This document shows, one piece after another, positions 1 through 11,589 of a DNA stretch of 64,000 nucleotides. This DNA is from Caenorhabditis elegans (Eukaryota; Nematoda; Chromadorea; Rhabditida; Rhabditidae), in NCBI RefSeq assembly GCF_000002985.6, contig NC_003283.11, positions 16,307,501 to 16,371,500 of the forward strand, written 5' to 3'. A program made the translations under genes and the position numbers. The stretch's first letter is position 1; each line of letters opens with the position of its first letter. The notes beneath the pieces are model-generated. The model was not told the origin of the DNA and ran no database searches. It worked only from the letters and a program-made list of their open reading frames with translations.

Positions 1-181
1 GTTGTGGATAAAAGGTAACACCTTGCATAAGTTGTAACTCAATAAGCCTGCCGATAACACAATAAACCAAACGTGTTTCTATATTTTGAGCGTTCTTCCT
101 GATAACTGACTAGAAGAGCAAAAGCTCGAAAAGCCTTGGGATCAAGCTGCTTATTATCTTCTGTTCAAAGACCTAATCAAT

Positions 182-2123
182 ATGTTTGAGCACATTCCAA
201 TGTTTCACGTCGTTTGTCAATTTGTTTTTTGTATTCTGGCAATTTTATTCATGGTGTATGATATTGCATTATTGATGGCAACATATGCCTATCGGAACGA
301 TCAAAATATTCCATTTGCCTATTTAATTGTGATGAATGTTTGTGGAGTTCTGTGTAAAATTGCGTTCATCACAGATTTCGCGACATATTTGGCATTGCCG
401 TATTATGAGTATTTGTGTGAGTTTTATTACAAATTTGAAATCATTTTACACACTGACCAATCAGCGATGCGCAAAGGGCGAAGCCAACGTCGCTGATTGG
501 TGGACTTTTATTTATAGAAGTTCGGATATCGAATGAAAAATTTTGAAAATCTGAAAAAATAATTGTAGAGCTTTTCACCCACTTTTTACATCATCTGTAG
601 CACATAGCCGAATAGAAATTTGTGTTTCCAAAAGATCGAAGCAGCCGACAATGTTTTCCTAACCCGTAAGATGTCGAGCGCCGTGGAATGCATTATTTCA
701 GACCTAGTAGCCACAGTCATTGAAATTTTGTGAAAAACTTAATAAACTATATTTTTCCAGCATACCGTGAAATGATTGGACGTGAATTCACAATGCTCGG
801 CACATTGACATATTTTATTCCAATGTGCGTCAGTGTTCTCATGACGATGAATCGATTTTTCATCGTGATCCGGCCGACAGATCAACGAGTTTTCGGTCAA
901 CGAAGGATCTTTTTCTATAGCTTTTTGATTTTGGTGAGCTTGAGTGTTTACGATTTCAATACAATTAAATATAAAACTTTCAGATCCTCTGCTTCACTCT
1001 CCTCCTGATCCCTCGTCTCTCCTACTGCCCAGTCAACTTCCTCGCTAGTACACTGGTCTTCCTGACGGCATGTGCTCCAGAAAGACATCCTGTGACAAAA
1101 TTCACAAATATCAATGCAATCTGGGTGCCGACGACCCTTCTAGTCATCAATGTCCTTATGATGCTCCATTTGAAAGCTCACCGCTATGATTTTTACACGA
1201 GGATACGGCAAAAATCGTCGGTTATTTCAATGCTGTCTTCGAGCAGCTTGGCGCAGAGTCAACTGAAAAGGGAGAATATGCTCATGCGGCAGACGGTTGC
1301 AATCACAGTTGGACTGTCGTTTTATGAAGTTGGATCTCTGTTAATGAGAACGTTTCCTGTAAGTTTGATTCAAAGGAAAATTTACAAAATGCTCCGTTTT
1401 AAAATCGTCGTGTCAAAGTTTTTTGGAAATTCATATAGGAATTTAGATTATTCTTCTTTTTGAAAATTAACTTGTTTTTTATTAAAAAATTACGAAAGTT
1501 TCTCAAAAACTGAATTTAACCTCAATATCAGCACAGGTCGTTTTTGAGCAACTTTTCGGTTTTTCAAACTGAAAGTAAATTTATTTTTAAAAATTGTAAA
1601 TGTTTTTCTAGATGACTATTTTAATTTCCAAAAAAAACTTCGACACGACGCTGAGAAAAATAAATTTATAGCACACCTCTGCAGTTTGTTTGTCTTGTTC
1701 CCTCAGCGGATCATGCGCAGCCGACATCAGTCGAGGAACGCGTGGGCCACTTAATTCGATGATCGCGGTCCTCGATCGATGTCGGCTGCGCATTCTTTTC
1801 CCAGCAAATCTACAAAACTGTCCAATTGGGTAGGGAAAACCAAATTTTACAGCCAAAATGCACTTCAATATAATGAGCATATAATCTTTAAATATGTATC
1901 TGTCAATTTCCAGGACGCGTATAACAGTCTACCTCAATACGTGCGGGATTTAACATTTTATTTTCGCCTTGAGACCATATGTGCCATAAACTTTTTCGTC
2001 TACTATTTGGGAAGTCCGTCAACGCGAAAAATGCTCAAAAAATATTTGGGCGCAGAAGTGAAGAAGGAATTCAGTACTAGAAAAGTGTCCAGTACATTTC
2101 AAATGTCTCGGATAGAAAATTGA
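182..2123 (+). CDS. Serpentine 7TM chemoreceptor (srg-superfamily type, class not fixed)
   Basis: Predicted G-protein-coupled chemoreceptor of the sensory-neuron membrane. Four exons join in phase: 182-416, 761-933, 984-1358 and 1914-2123, giving 330 residues, the usual size for nematode serpentine receptors. Hydrophobic segments are spread along the protein, beginning with TM1 (VCQFVFCILAILFMVYDIAL). After TM3 comes a basic motif, MNRFFIVIRPTDQRVF, like the DRY-region equivalent in worm receptors. A long serine- and basic-rich loop (RIRQKSSVISMLSSSS) precedes TM6. The C-terminus is short and basic. ATG at 182 is the first in-frame start. Intron 1 carries a CCAATCAGCG foldback and intron 3 a GCAGCCGACATC foldback. 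I lean to Srxa- or Srv-like but cannot decide the class from sequence alone. Confidence 0.82.
456..506. repeat. Short foldback repeat (CCAATCAGCG family), copy 1
   Basis: The arms GACCAATCAGCGA and TCGCTGATTGGT surround a spacer of about 25 bases, inside intron 1 of the first receptor gene. Two further copies lie in introns at about 32182 and 54008. Confidence 0.7.
1716..1795. repeat. Foldback repeat with GCGCAGCCGACATC arms
   Basis: An imperfect inverted repeat in intron 3 of the first receptor gene: GCGCAGCCGACATC on the left and GATGTCGGCTGCGC on the right, with CGAGGA / TCCTCG also pairing inside. Fragments of the GCCGACATCTC motif recur at about 7098, 29947 and 44433, so this looks like a dispersed short element. 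Confidence 0.6.
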
Positions 2124-2428
2124 AGTTTATTTTAATTTTTTCAAGTAAATGCATTTCGTCTATCCTTATAATAAAAATTAAACCAAAACACACTTGTTGG
2201 GTGCACGTAGGACTGAGAAGAGACGCAGACAGTCTGACAGTCACACAATTGCGTAATACTACATAAGACAGTTGAGTGTTGATCTTTTGACCAAATTTTC
2301 GACCGAAAAATTTATTGAGAATTTGTCATTGGAAAATGAATTGACGGATTATGCTTATGAATTGTTGAATTTTCACAAAAAAAAATTCGATTCTCATTAG
2401 CCTACACATTTTTTATTCAGTTCAAAAA
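2124..2428. other. Intergenic, no gene seen
   Basis: AT-rich spacer between the receptor gene and the NRF-6-like gene, both on the plus strand. It should hold the receptor 3'UTR and the next promoter. I see no coding exon, RNA gene or clear repeat. Confidence 0.5.
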
Positions 2429-5400
2429 ATGCTTTACAAATATTTTTACATTTTTCTTTTCACTTTTGCAATTTTTATCGGAACTTTGGAAGCTGATAGC
2501 TGGGAGGTTTGTGATTTTAATTTGGACTGCACTTGTTAACAAGTTTCAGAAAATTTTAAAATCCGAGAATGCTTCAAATTCTTTGAATGAAGTGAATGCT
2601 CAATGCGCAAATGATACTCGAACTTGGTTACAATCTCTGAAACTAGTTGCAGAAGTTTCTGTGGATTGCTTGATTTCGAGGAAGTGCAACAAAAAAGAGA
2701 TTCAAATTATTAAGGATAACTTTTATGCGATCGAACGTGAGTTTTTGCTCTTTTATATTGGAAAAGTATGAAAATGTTTCAGAGCTCGACGCATTTGGTA
2801 AACTCCCCTCATCAGGTATCTTCGAAGTTCCTCTGATCTTCGATGGATCTTACCAAGAATGCCAAAGAATTAGTGGTAAAAAATATGAAACGAATTATTG
2901 CTACTTGGTCTTGGTTCCTGGCAGAGTAGGGATTTTCTATTTTTTTTTCGGCTTTTGCTTACTCTGTAATTCAGAACTCATCCTGCTCTATAGGCGGAGG
3001 TGGTGGCTTCTTGCCTAGCGCCGCGTTTTTCAGAAGTGCCACGTGTATGTCTGTATCGTGTACTTCTGAGGATCTCCCGCAACTTTTTAATCAACTTCCG
3101 CTGATGCCATTTACGGCTTGTGCAGCATTTTGTTCAAGTTTTCCAGTTGAGAAGGACTCGGCGTTCTGGGGGTTCTCTGCATTTATGTGCGTTATGATAT
3201 CAATTTTGGTTCTGGCAACTTTTATTGATTATCTCAAAGATGCTATGAAAAATGAGCATTCCCCGCCGCCACAACCAAATTTGATCATGAAAATGTTGCT
3301 GACATTTTCATTATGGACGAATGCGGGGGTGTTATTGAGCGTGAAGGAGCAGAAGCCTGGATTTATAAAATGCTTGGACTGCATTCGGTTTTTGTCAATG
3401 CTATGGGTTGTTACAGGACACACGTTTACGTTTGTGATACCTCCAGGTAGGATGTTTGTATCAAAATATCTACTCAAACACCTGTTGTTCCAGATACATT
3501 ACTCTCTATGTCACACTTCACCGATCACTTCTGGAATCACCTCCTACTCAACGCATTTGTCTCCGTTGACACTTTCTTCCTGCTGTCTGGAATCGTCGTT
3601 GCTTACCTATTCTTCAAGCAAAAGCATAAATCATCTCAAATCAAAAGCCCACTTACTTGGATCATATTCTACATGCATAGATATCTCCGGTTAACTCCTC
3701 CATACATGATTTTCATTGGTTTTTATATTGTCTACGGGAAATACGTGCAAGGTCCATTTTCGGCTAGTCAGTTTAGTGAGTTTGAAAGTACTTCTCAATT
3801 TTTTTGACTTTATAAAACAAATTTTCAGACACCCTGCTCTCTAGCATCGCAACTTGTGAATCGTACTGGTGGAAGAATTTGTTTTACATCAACAACATGG
3901 GAGATTCCAGTACAGCCTGCTATGCACCGTCATGGTATTTGGCAGTTGATACTCAACTATACATTTTTGCACCAATAATCCTAGTTGGTCTCTACTACTC
4001 GGCGATAATTGGGAGTAGCTTGATAGCAGTTGGAATGATCGGAAGTTTGGTTACTGTCTATATTTTGTATAGTATTTATGACTTGCCAGCTGATTTTTTT
4101 GGAAATGGGTAAGTTCAAATTTTCTGGCACATTCGGAAAATTTGCAATTTATAATTTCCAGAAACACCAATCTTCTATACGATATGATTTATCACAAGCC
4201 ATGGATCCGATGTCCTCCGTATCTTATAGGTCTTCTTATTGGCTACGGTCTAGCTGTATTTGGTCAAAGAAAAATCCGGATTCATTGGTTCCTTGCGGTG
4301 ATTGGATGGCTTGTGGCTTTTGGTCTTGGAATGGCATGCATGTTTTCCACATATGATTACGACAAAGGTGCTTACTGGAGGTAATGGGAAAGTTTTATTG
4401 ATACTGAAGTTTGGTTGGAGATTTGAAACAAGAAATAATAGTAAAAAGTATGATATTGCAGTACCAAATGTAATTTTTGTTTCTTGGTCCAAAAAGATTA
4501 AAAAAATTTAAAATGTGAAATATGTACAGTGCTGGCCAAAAAGATATCCACTTTTGGTTTTTTGTGTGTAACTTTTTTCTCAAGCATCCATTTGACTTGA
4601 ATTTTTCCGTGTGCATAAAGCGAAATGTTACGCAAATTTGCGGACCAAACATTACATGATTATCGATTTTTTCTGAATTTTATTTCAATTTTTTGATTTT
4701 TTCGTTTTTCCAATTTTCATTATTTTTTTTGAATTATCAATAAAACGCACTCTGTTTGTTGCACTGGATTTGTTTGGTTGATAAATTATTTTTAAGGTAT
4801 GGTAAAATCTGTTGGGTGTAAAAATCTTTCCTTGGACGTCAAGAAAGCCATTGTAGCTGGCTTCGAACAAGGAATACCCACGAAAATGCTCGCGCTGCAA
4901 ATTCAACGTTCTCCGTCGACTATTTGGAAAGTAATCAAGAAGTACCAAACTGAGGTGAGTTCGAAAAATATTATTTTTTAATAATAAATGTTTAGAAATC
5001 CGTCGCTTTGAGAATCTCGCCCGGCAGGCCTCGAGTGACAACCCATAGGATGGATCGCAACATCCTCCGATCAGCAAGAGAAGATCCGCATAGGACCGCC
5101 ACGGATATTCAAATGATTATAAGTTCTCCAAATGAACCTGTACCAAGTAAACGAACTGTTCGTCGACGTTTACAGCAAGCAGGACTACACGGACGAAAGC
5201 CAGTCAAGAAACCGTTCATCAGTAAGAAAAATCGCATGGCTCGAGTTGCGTGGGCAAAAGCGCATCTTCGTTGGGGACGTCAGGAATGGGCTAAACACAT
5301 CTGGTCTGACGAAAGCAAGTTCAATTTGTTCGGGAGTGATGGAAATTCCTGGGTACGTCGTCCTGTTGGCTCTAGGTACTCTCCAAAGTATCAATGCCCA

Positions 5401-7252
5401 ACCGTTAAGCATGGAGGTGGGAGCGTCATGGTGTGGGGGTGCTTCACCAGCACTTCCATGGGCCCACTAAGGAGAATCCAAAGCATTATGGATCGTTTTC
5501 AATACGAAAACATCTTGGAAACTACAATGCGACCCTGGGCACTTCAAAATGTGGGCCGTGGCTTCGTGTTTCAGCAGGATAACGATCCTAAGCATACTTC
5601 TCTTCATGTGCGTTCCTGGTTTCAACGTCGTCGTGTGCATTTGCTCGATTGGCCAAGTCAGTCTCCGGACTTGAATCCAATAGAGCATTTGTGGGAAGAG
5701 TTGGAAAGACGTCTTGGAGGTATTCGGGCTTCAAATGCAGATGCCAAATTCAACCAGTTGGAAAACGCTTGGAAAGCTATCCCCATGTCAGTTATTCACA
5801 AGCTGATCGACTCGATGCCACGTCGTTGTCAAGCTGTTATTGATGCAAACGGATACGCGACAAAGTATTAAGCATAATTATGTTGTTTTTAAATCCAATT
5901 GCTCATATTCCGGTACTTTAATTGTCATTTCCTTGCAACCTCGGTTTTTTCAATATTTCTAGTTTTTCGATTTTTTTGAATTTTTCTGAAGTTTTTTCAA
6001 AATCTGTTGAACATTTTTGATGAATATTGTGTTTTTAGATTTTGTGAACACTGTGGTGAAGTTTCAAAACAAAATAACCACTTAGAAAAAAGTTACACAC
6101 AAAAAACCAAAAGTGGATATCTTTTTGGCCAGCACTGTATATGTAAATAGCGCCAGAAGGGGATTTTGTTAAAATAAACGCATAACGCTTCAAGAAGACT
6201 TACTAAAGTGAAACATAGGAAAGTTTTGAAGTTTTACAAAGCTTCAAATTTTAAAAAAAGTTGGACTAAATGCTTCATATTTTTTTCATTATTTTCCAGA
6301 TGTTTTGAAATTTCGGAAACTCAAAAAGTTTCCACAGTTATCTAGCAATATTCAAAAATGTCAGAAATTTCTAGAAATTTCTAATTATTTTCAGAAGATT
6401 TTTGGACTTTCCAGTTGATTAAAAAAGTTTCAAGACTATTGTAGAAGTCTCTAGAAATGTTTTTTTTAATTAGAGATTTTCAGAACTTTCCAGATTTTTC
6501 AGTTTTCTAACAATTTTCCATACGTTTCAAAGTATTTCAGCAAAATTCAAATTTTCATGAGAGTTCTAGAAATTTTTTTCAGAACTTTCCTCAAACTTTC
6601 CAGAATTTTTCAAAAAACATTTTTAGAGCTTTTCAGCAAAAAATCTAGGAAAAGATTTCCAGCATCTTTGCCCGAGCCACCTACTACAACTTTTCGCGGA
6701 TAGCCTGGTCTATTGCAGTTTCCTGGGTTATTGTTGCAAACCATATGGGATGGGGAGGTACCGTAACTCTACAGTAACTTTTTAAAGTATAGTTTCGTTG
6801 CAGGCCCCATCGATGCATTTATGTCCCATCCGATGTGGCAGCCACTTGGGAGACTGTCATATTGCGCGTATATTGTACACTTTTTCACACTTTTTTGGTA
6901 CCTAAATATTAATGATTCCAGTATGCATTTTTACTCAACGTTTCAAGTGGTGAGTTTGAGATTTTTATTTTTAATTTGAATAAAATTCAAAAATTCAGTT
7001 TATTTACTACGCGGTGCCGGCATGCCTCCTGTCCTACATTTTCGCTTTCTTCTGGAGCTCATTATTTGAAATTCCGATACTGAAGTAGGTAGCATCCGAC
7101 ATCTCGCGGGCCAAAAATTGTATTATTTCAGACTGAAGAAAATGATGATTGAAGCAATTCTCCAAAGAAACCAACGGTCAGAACTCACACAGGTGGAAAC
7201 TTTAGTACAAGAGAGCAACGCGGGAAGTGAAGAGCAATTGATAAGATTATGA
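2429..7252 (+). CDS. NRF-6-like multipass acyltransferase (acyltransferase 3 family)
   Basis: Predicted integral membrane acyltransferase of the nose-resistant-to-fluoxetine family, whose members act in lipid or drug uptake in worm gut and skin. Eleven exons join in phase: 2429-2506, 2550-2736, 2783-2925, 2975-3446, 3494-3775, 3829-4108, 4162-4380, 6663-6757, 6804-6949, 6999-7084, 7132-7252, giving about 702 residues. Order: signal peptide (residues 1-20); Cys-rich extracellular NRF domain (DAFGKLPSSGIFEVPLIFDG, then ECQRISGKKYETNYCYLV); then the acyltransferase core with LSMLWVVTGHTFTF, where the family histidine sits, followed by repeated membrane helices (VDTFFLLSGIVVAYLFF; APSWYLAVDTQLYIFAPI; LSYCAYIVHFF). 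Intron 7 is 2.3 kb because it contains an intact Tc1. The frame is continuous across it, so the gene looks functional. An AATAAA follows the stop at once. Confidence 0.92.
4527..6137 (+). mobile_element. Tc1: Tc1 transposon, full length
   Basis: A complete DNA transposon of 1,611 bp, the known length of Tc1. It begins CAGTGCTGGCCAAAAAGATA and ends with the inverse; the terminal inverted repeats match for 54 bases. TA lies directly on both sides (4525-4526 and 6138-6139), the expected target duplication. It encodes an intact transposase on the same strand as the host gene and sits wholly within an intron of the NRF-6-like gene, so splicing can remove it. Confidence 0.97.
4799..5871 (+). CDS. 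tc1A: Tc1 transposase (Tc1A)
   Basis: Cut-and-paste transposase that binds Tc1 ends and inserts at TA. Two exons, 4799-4954 and 4996-5871, are separated by a 41-base intron (GTGAGT...TTTAG) and give 343 residues, the length I recall for Tc1A. The N-terminal part holds a helix-turn-helix pair (QIQRSPSTIWKVIKKY) and a GRPR-type motif (ISPGRPRVTT). The catalytic DD34E triad is present: Asp in WSDESKFNLFG, Asp in QQDNDPKHTS and Glu in SPDLNPIEHLWEELE. There are no stops or frameshifts, so activity is possible. A few residues may differ from the reference element; an alignment is needed to say which. Confidence 0.96.
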
Positions 7253-7803
7253 AAATAAAGTATTTTAATATACCATATTTTTGAAATGTTTTTGTTTTCA
7301 ATGGCTTGTTGCGATTGCCAAAATTTTAAAAATATGAAATTTGTGAAAATTCTAAGTAATTTCGCATGTACCGCCCCCTACAATGTTTTAATACAAATAA
7401 TTTTTTAAAAAATTATAGTATAAAAATGTAGGAAATTTTTTTTTGCCGACTTCCAAAACTATGAGTGGCAAAAACTGAGTAATTGTCACTTTTTGACAGT
7501 AAATAAAAATATTTAAAAAATGTTTTTGAAAAGTTTCATTATAATATTCGGTCATTTTGGCGCCATTCTGGTAGTTTTTACCATTTTTCCCACTGGCGTA
7601 ACTCCACTTTTAAATGCTAATATGACTGGCCTACAAAACTTCAAAATACTTAACGTGATGAAAAATACTAGAAAACAATTCTAGGCATCAATTTGTTATC
7701 ACAAACAAGTAAAAAAAATTCCCAAAAGAAATGGATCTCATCTATGCTCAACCAACCCTGATATTCTTACATTCGATTGTTTTACAACTGTACGAATTTT
7801 TCA
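7253..7803. repeat. Intergenic; partial copy of the GTGGAGTAACGCC element
   Basis: Between the NRF-6-like gene and the str gene. About 7360-7620 matches the right half of the element at 37193-37593: CCTACAATGTTTTAATACAA, GTAATTGTCACTTTTTGACA, and the terminal CACTGGCGTAACTCCACTTT. No matching left terminus is visible here, so this copy is solo or truncated. I see no exon in the rest. Confidence 0.6.
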
Positions 7804-9726
7804 ATGGCCTCCTGGAAACAGCTCCAAGACAATATCCAGATCATGGGAGCCGGCGTTGCTTTATTTTTGAATTGCATCCTGATTAACATTATTACTAAGC
7901 ATTCACCAAAAGAAATTGGTGATTATAAATATTTGATGTTATTTATTTCATGTTTTGAAATAACATATTCTCTGCTTGATGTATTAGTTCAGCCTGTAGG
8001 TTTTTTGAAATTTTTTTTAGAAATCTAAAGTATCTCAGATTTCAGATGTTCCACTCATTCCAAGCAACATTTGTGTTAATCGTAGACACATCAATGTCTA
8101 AAATTGATAAGCTTTTTTGGCAAACTTTTGCATGTAAGGAATATAAATATGGTGCAGGGCAAAAAAAATAGTCACGTGGAGTCAGAATGTCCCAGATCTT
8201 CAAAAAATGCGGGAGGTGAGGCGCAGACATCTCAACGTGCTGACGTCACAATTTTTGTGGGAAAAATTCCCGCATTTTTTGTAGATCATACGGCAATGAG
8301 ACAGCCTGACACCACGTGCTAATAGTTTTAGTTATCTACGCTGATTTCTTCGCATCCACCATGGCAATATTCTCCATTCATTTTGCATATCGGTACTGGG
8401 CTATCAGCGGTGTTAACGAAAATATGTTGAAATGGTTTCGAAGGCCTCGAATTTTCATTTGGCTTCTTGCACCATGTTTATTCTCGGCAATTTGGACAAT
8501 TGATATCACTGCTGGATGCCTTCCACGCAAAAGTTCAAATGATTATTTGAGAGATAGTATGTCGGAAAGACTTGGCTTGAACGTCAGTGAAATTGTATAT
8601 TTTGCTCCATATTTTTATGAGTTCAATGAGAATGGTGAAAAAGAAATTTTTTGGCCAGCTCTGGCTGCACTCTTTTTGAACTCATCTACTATTGTAAGTG
8701 TATCGATTTAGTCTAGAAACACTTTAAAATCCGCTCCAACGTCTTTGGAAATACTCGAATTTCGCGCCAAAATTTCAGAAAGTTTTTGAAAATTTTTTAA
8801 ACTTTCTCTCGTTCCTTACTTCTTCTCGTAAAAAAGAAACATCTCGAGAATTTTTCAATTTCTGATTGTGAGATTTTTTTCTGAAATGATTAGAATTGTT
8901 TTCCAAAATTTATATCAAAATTTCAATATTGTTTAATTTGTTCACTATAATGATTTTTGTATTTCGCGCCAAAGTTTTCGCTCAACGTTCTGGAAAACAT
9001 TAAATTTTGCAGCCAGCTTTTCGGAAATAGTAAAATTTCGCACCAGGCAGTCCCATTGGAGTCAGGCTGGCCCATTACGGTTTGATCTACAAAAAATGCG
9101 GGAATTTTTTCCCAAAAAATGTGACGTCAGCACGCTCTTCAGCATGCAAAAACAGTTGAGAAGTCTGCGTCTCTTCTCCCGCATTATTCGAAGATCAAAC
9201 CAAAATGGGACACTTTCGCCAAAATTTCTCCAATTTTTTAAAATTTTATTTTCTCTTTTTGATAACTTTTTAAAATTTCGCACCAACTTACATCGCTACT
9301 GTTTTCCAGATTATATCTCTTGTGTTTTCAATCTACTATGGAGTAAAATGTTGGCGAAGAATGCACGCAATTTTTTCCAGTTCCTCTTCCCAGTTTCAAA
9401 ATATTCATAGCCAGCTATTCTACGCTTTGGTTGCTCAAACAATGATTCCAGTATTCTTAATGCACATACCAGTTCTCACAATGTTCATTTTTTCATTAAT
9501 GGAGATTGATGCTGGATCTTTCAGCAGTATCGTATCAATGACAATTGCACTATTTCCAACTTTAGATCCACTGCCAACTATGATCATTGTGTCTCAATAT
9601 CGGAATGTGATCAAGAATTACTTTATATCTCGGTTCAAAAAATTCCGTAATTCAAAGTGCGGAAAGTTTCTAAAAAGGAAGAAAAAAAGAGTAAACCGCA
9701 ATACGGCTGTCGTACTCCAGAGCTAA
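7804..9726 (+). CDS. STR-class 7TM chemoreceptor
   Basis: Chemosensory GPCR of the str/srj group. Exons 7804-7995, 8046-8133, 8332-8693 and 9310-9726 join in phase to about 352 residues. Family marks: MASWKQLQDNIQ at the N-terminus, LGxYKYLM-like IGDYKYLMLFISCFEITYS after TM1, FFASTMAIFSIHFAYRYWAI at TM3, and the C-terminal signature with IHSQLFYALVAQTMIP followed by FPTLDPLPTMIIVSQYR. ATG at 7804 gives the family-typical start; an earlier ATG at 7731 reads out of frame. Introns 2 and 3 each hold a copy of the same dispersed MITE. The frameshifted minus-strand gene at 36.8-39.0 kb shares its first two intron positions and exon-2 length (88 bases), so the two are paralogues. Confidence 0.9.
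8174..8320. mobile_element. MITE with CACGTGG...GTCAG ends, in str intron 2
   Basis: An inverted-repeat element of about 146 bp. The left side is CACGTGGAGTCAGAATGTCCC and the right side ends GACAGCCTGACACCACGTG. Internal arms are AAAAAATGCGGGAGGTGAGG and TTCCCGCATTTTTTGTAGAT. Related copies lie at about 9060, 40956, 47680 and 63869. Confidence 0.75.
9060..9206. mobile_element. MITE of the GATCTACAAAAAATGCGGG family, in str intron 3
   Basis: Arms TTTGATCTACAAAAAATGCG and CCCGCATTATTCGAAGATCA flank a core with GTGACGTCAGCACGCTCTTC and GTCTGCGTCTCTTCTCCCGC. Same family as the copy in intron 2 of this gene, but the two copies differ too much to be a recent tandem duplication. Confidence 0.7.
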
Positions 9727-10066
9727 CTCTCGGGACATTGTAAAACAATATGTTTTCTGTAATAATGTATATATTCTGACATAAATTTTTTTGTAGCGAA
9801 TTCTCATTCTTATTCCCAAAACAATAACCAAAATTAAATATTTCCAAATTACAGCAATGCCTGCTTTGTGCCTGCTTGCAAAACACAATTTTTCAGAAAA
9901 AAAAACACTTTTTTTTTCAATCGGAGCTATCGGAGCACAATAATCAAATTTTGAGCGCAAAAATTATTTGACTTGACAGCTGGATTTTTTGTGAATACTA
10001 GTCGCCAATTTAGTTTTCTTTTTTTTTCCATTCCATGATCATTGAGTAACACTCTCTCCAAATTTT
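9727..10066. other. Intergenic, no gene seen
   Basis: AT-rich spacer between the str and srh genes, expected to hold the str 3' end and the srh promoter. No coding exon or repeat recognised. Confidence 0.5.
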
Positions 10067-11305
10067 ATGTGCTCGGAAAACTTGAGTTTCATTGAAACTG
10101 ACATTTTCTATGCAACAACTCTTCATATTTTCACAGGAATTGGAGTTCCTGTGCACTTATTCGGTGTTTATATTATTGTTGCTCGGACTCCGAGCAAGAT
10201 GAGCTCTGTCAAACTTAGCATGTTCCTCCTCCTTTTTGCTGGAGCATTTATGGAGTTGTTTTTAAGTTTCTTTGCTATTCCAGTATTAACTCTTCCCTCT
10301 TGTGCAATATATACACTTGGATTTGGTCAAGTCATAGGGGTGCCTACAGAAGTTCAGGCTTATATTGGGTACAGTGTAGTTGGAGGTAATTTTCAGAACA
10401 AAATTTGTGATAGAAAAAAATTGAAAACATTTCCAGTAACGGGTATAACCATTCTCGTGTTTTTTGAAGAACGATATCATCAATTAGTCAATGGGCATAG
10501 ATCGAATGGAATCAGAAGCTGCTCAAGAGTTATCTATATTGTTATTCACTATATGTATTCTGCTGCATATATAATTCCAGTTTTTCTGAATATTCTTAAT
10601 CAAACAATGGCAAAATTGGCCATAAAAAAGGTAAGGCTTTCCATGGTGCACTAACAAAAATTGTCTAAACTTAGTTATCAAGTTGCGGGAAATTACCGAG
10701 AAGCTCCTATTTAGGTGTCTTTAAAGGAAATCTAGGCAAACCGCCACTATTGTACCATAAGAATGGTTTTTTAGGCAATTCCTTGTATCCCGCTGAAAAT
10801 CCTTAGCCGACCTGATTTTTCTGTCATTTCAATTAACAATTTTACTTTGTGTTTTTGCATTGTTACTTTCTTTTCAATTGTTGGATTTCAAGTTTTCCTC
10901 CTGGTCAGTGCAATTTGTTGGAAATTATTTCATATGGTATCCCAGTCAGAAGCTACAAACCGTCTTCAAAAGCAATTCTTCTACGCTTTATGTCTACAGG
11001 TTTTTATTCCGGTTTTTGTGCTAACTTTTCCAATGATTTATGTTGTTCTGACAAGTTGGTTTGAGTATTATAATCAAGGTAATTGAAATATTCAATTCAG
11101 AATATCTTAATATTAGCAAACTTCAGCTGCAACCAACACTGCTCTAACTATAATTTCTACTCACGGAATTCTCTCGACTTTGACTATGCTCATTGTGCAC
11201 ACGCCTTATCGTAAAGCCGCTACGGAAATACTCTGTTTTAATTGTAAAAAAGCTGAAAAAAACGCAAATAATTCTCAGCAAATTTGGAGAACTGTTAACA
11301 AATAA
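10067..11305 (+). CDS. SRH-class 7TM chemoreceptor (copy A)
   Basis: Chemosensory GPCR of the srh family. Exons 10067-10385, 10437-10630, 10775-11078 and 11127-11305 join in phase to 331 residues. Family marks: LHIFTGIGVPVHLFGVYIIV with RTPSKMSSVK after TM1, FFEERYHQL after TM3, the AIPCIPLKILSRPDFSVI segment, ATNRLQKQFFYALCLQVFIP before TM6, and the C-terminal LIVHTPYRKA. The exon lengths (319, 194, 304, 179) are exactly those of the srh gene at 26212, which marks an old duplication. Introns are short (about 50-145 bases). The gene looks complete. Confidence 0.9.
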
Positions 11306-11589
11306 AAATTGTTTTGATTGTCAGTTAGTTTTTTGTAATTTCCAACAAAATTTCAAATTTTTCAAGAGTCATCTGTAGTTTTTATTGCTTCAAAATTAAA
11401 AAAAAACAGTTACGAGAATTAATCAATTTTTACCATTGCTTGAAAAGTTTCATTTTTCTCCGTTTTGTTTCAGCCCTATTCCAAAATTTTTTCTTTCTGT
11501 GATAAATAAAGTTTGTTCTACATTGTTCAAAATTTCAAAAATGTATTCATTGTTTCAAATAAAAAATTAAACTTCCAAACTTTTTATAC

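Noticed and set aside
7731-7803. Upstream ATG for the str gene
   Set aside because: Reads out of frame with the conserved TM1; ATG at 7804 gives the family-typical N-terminus.
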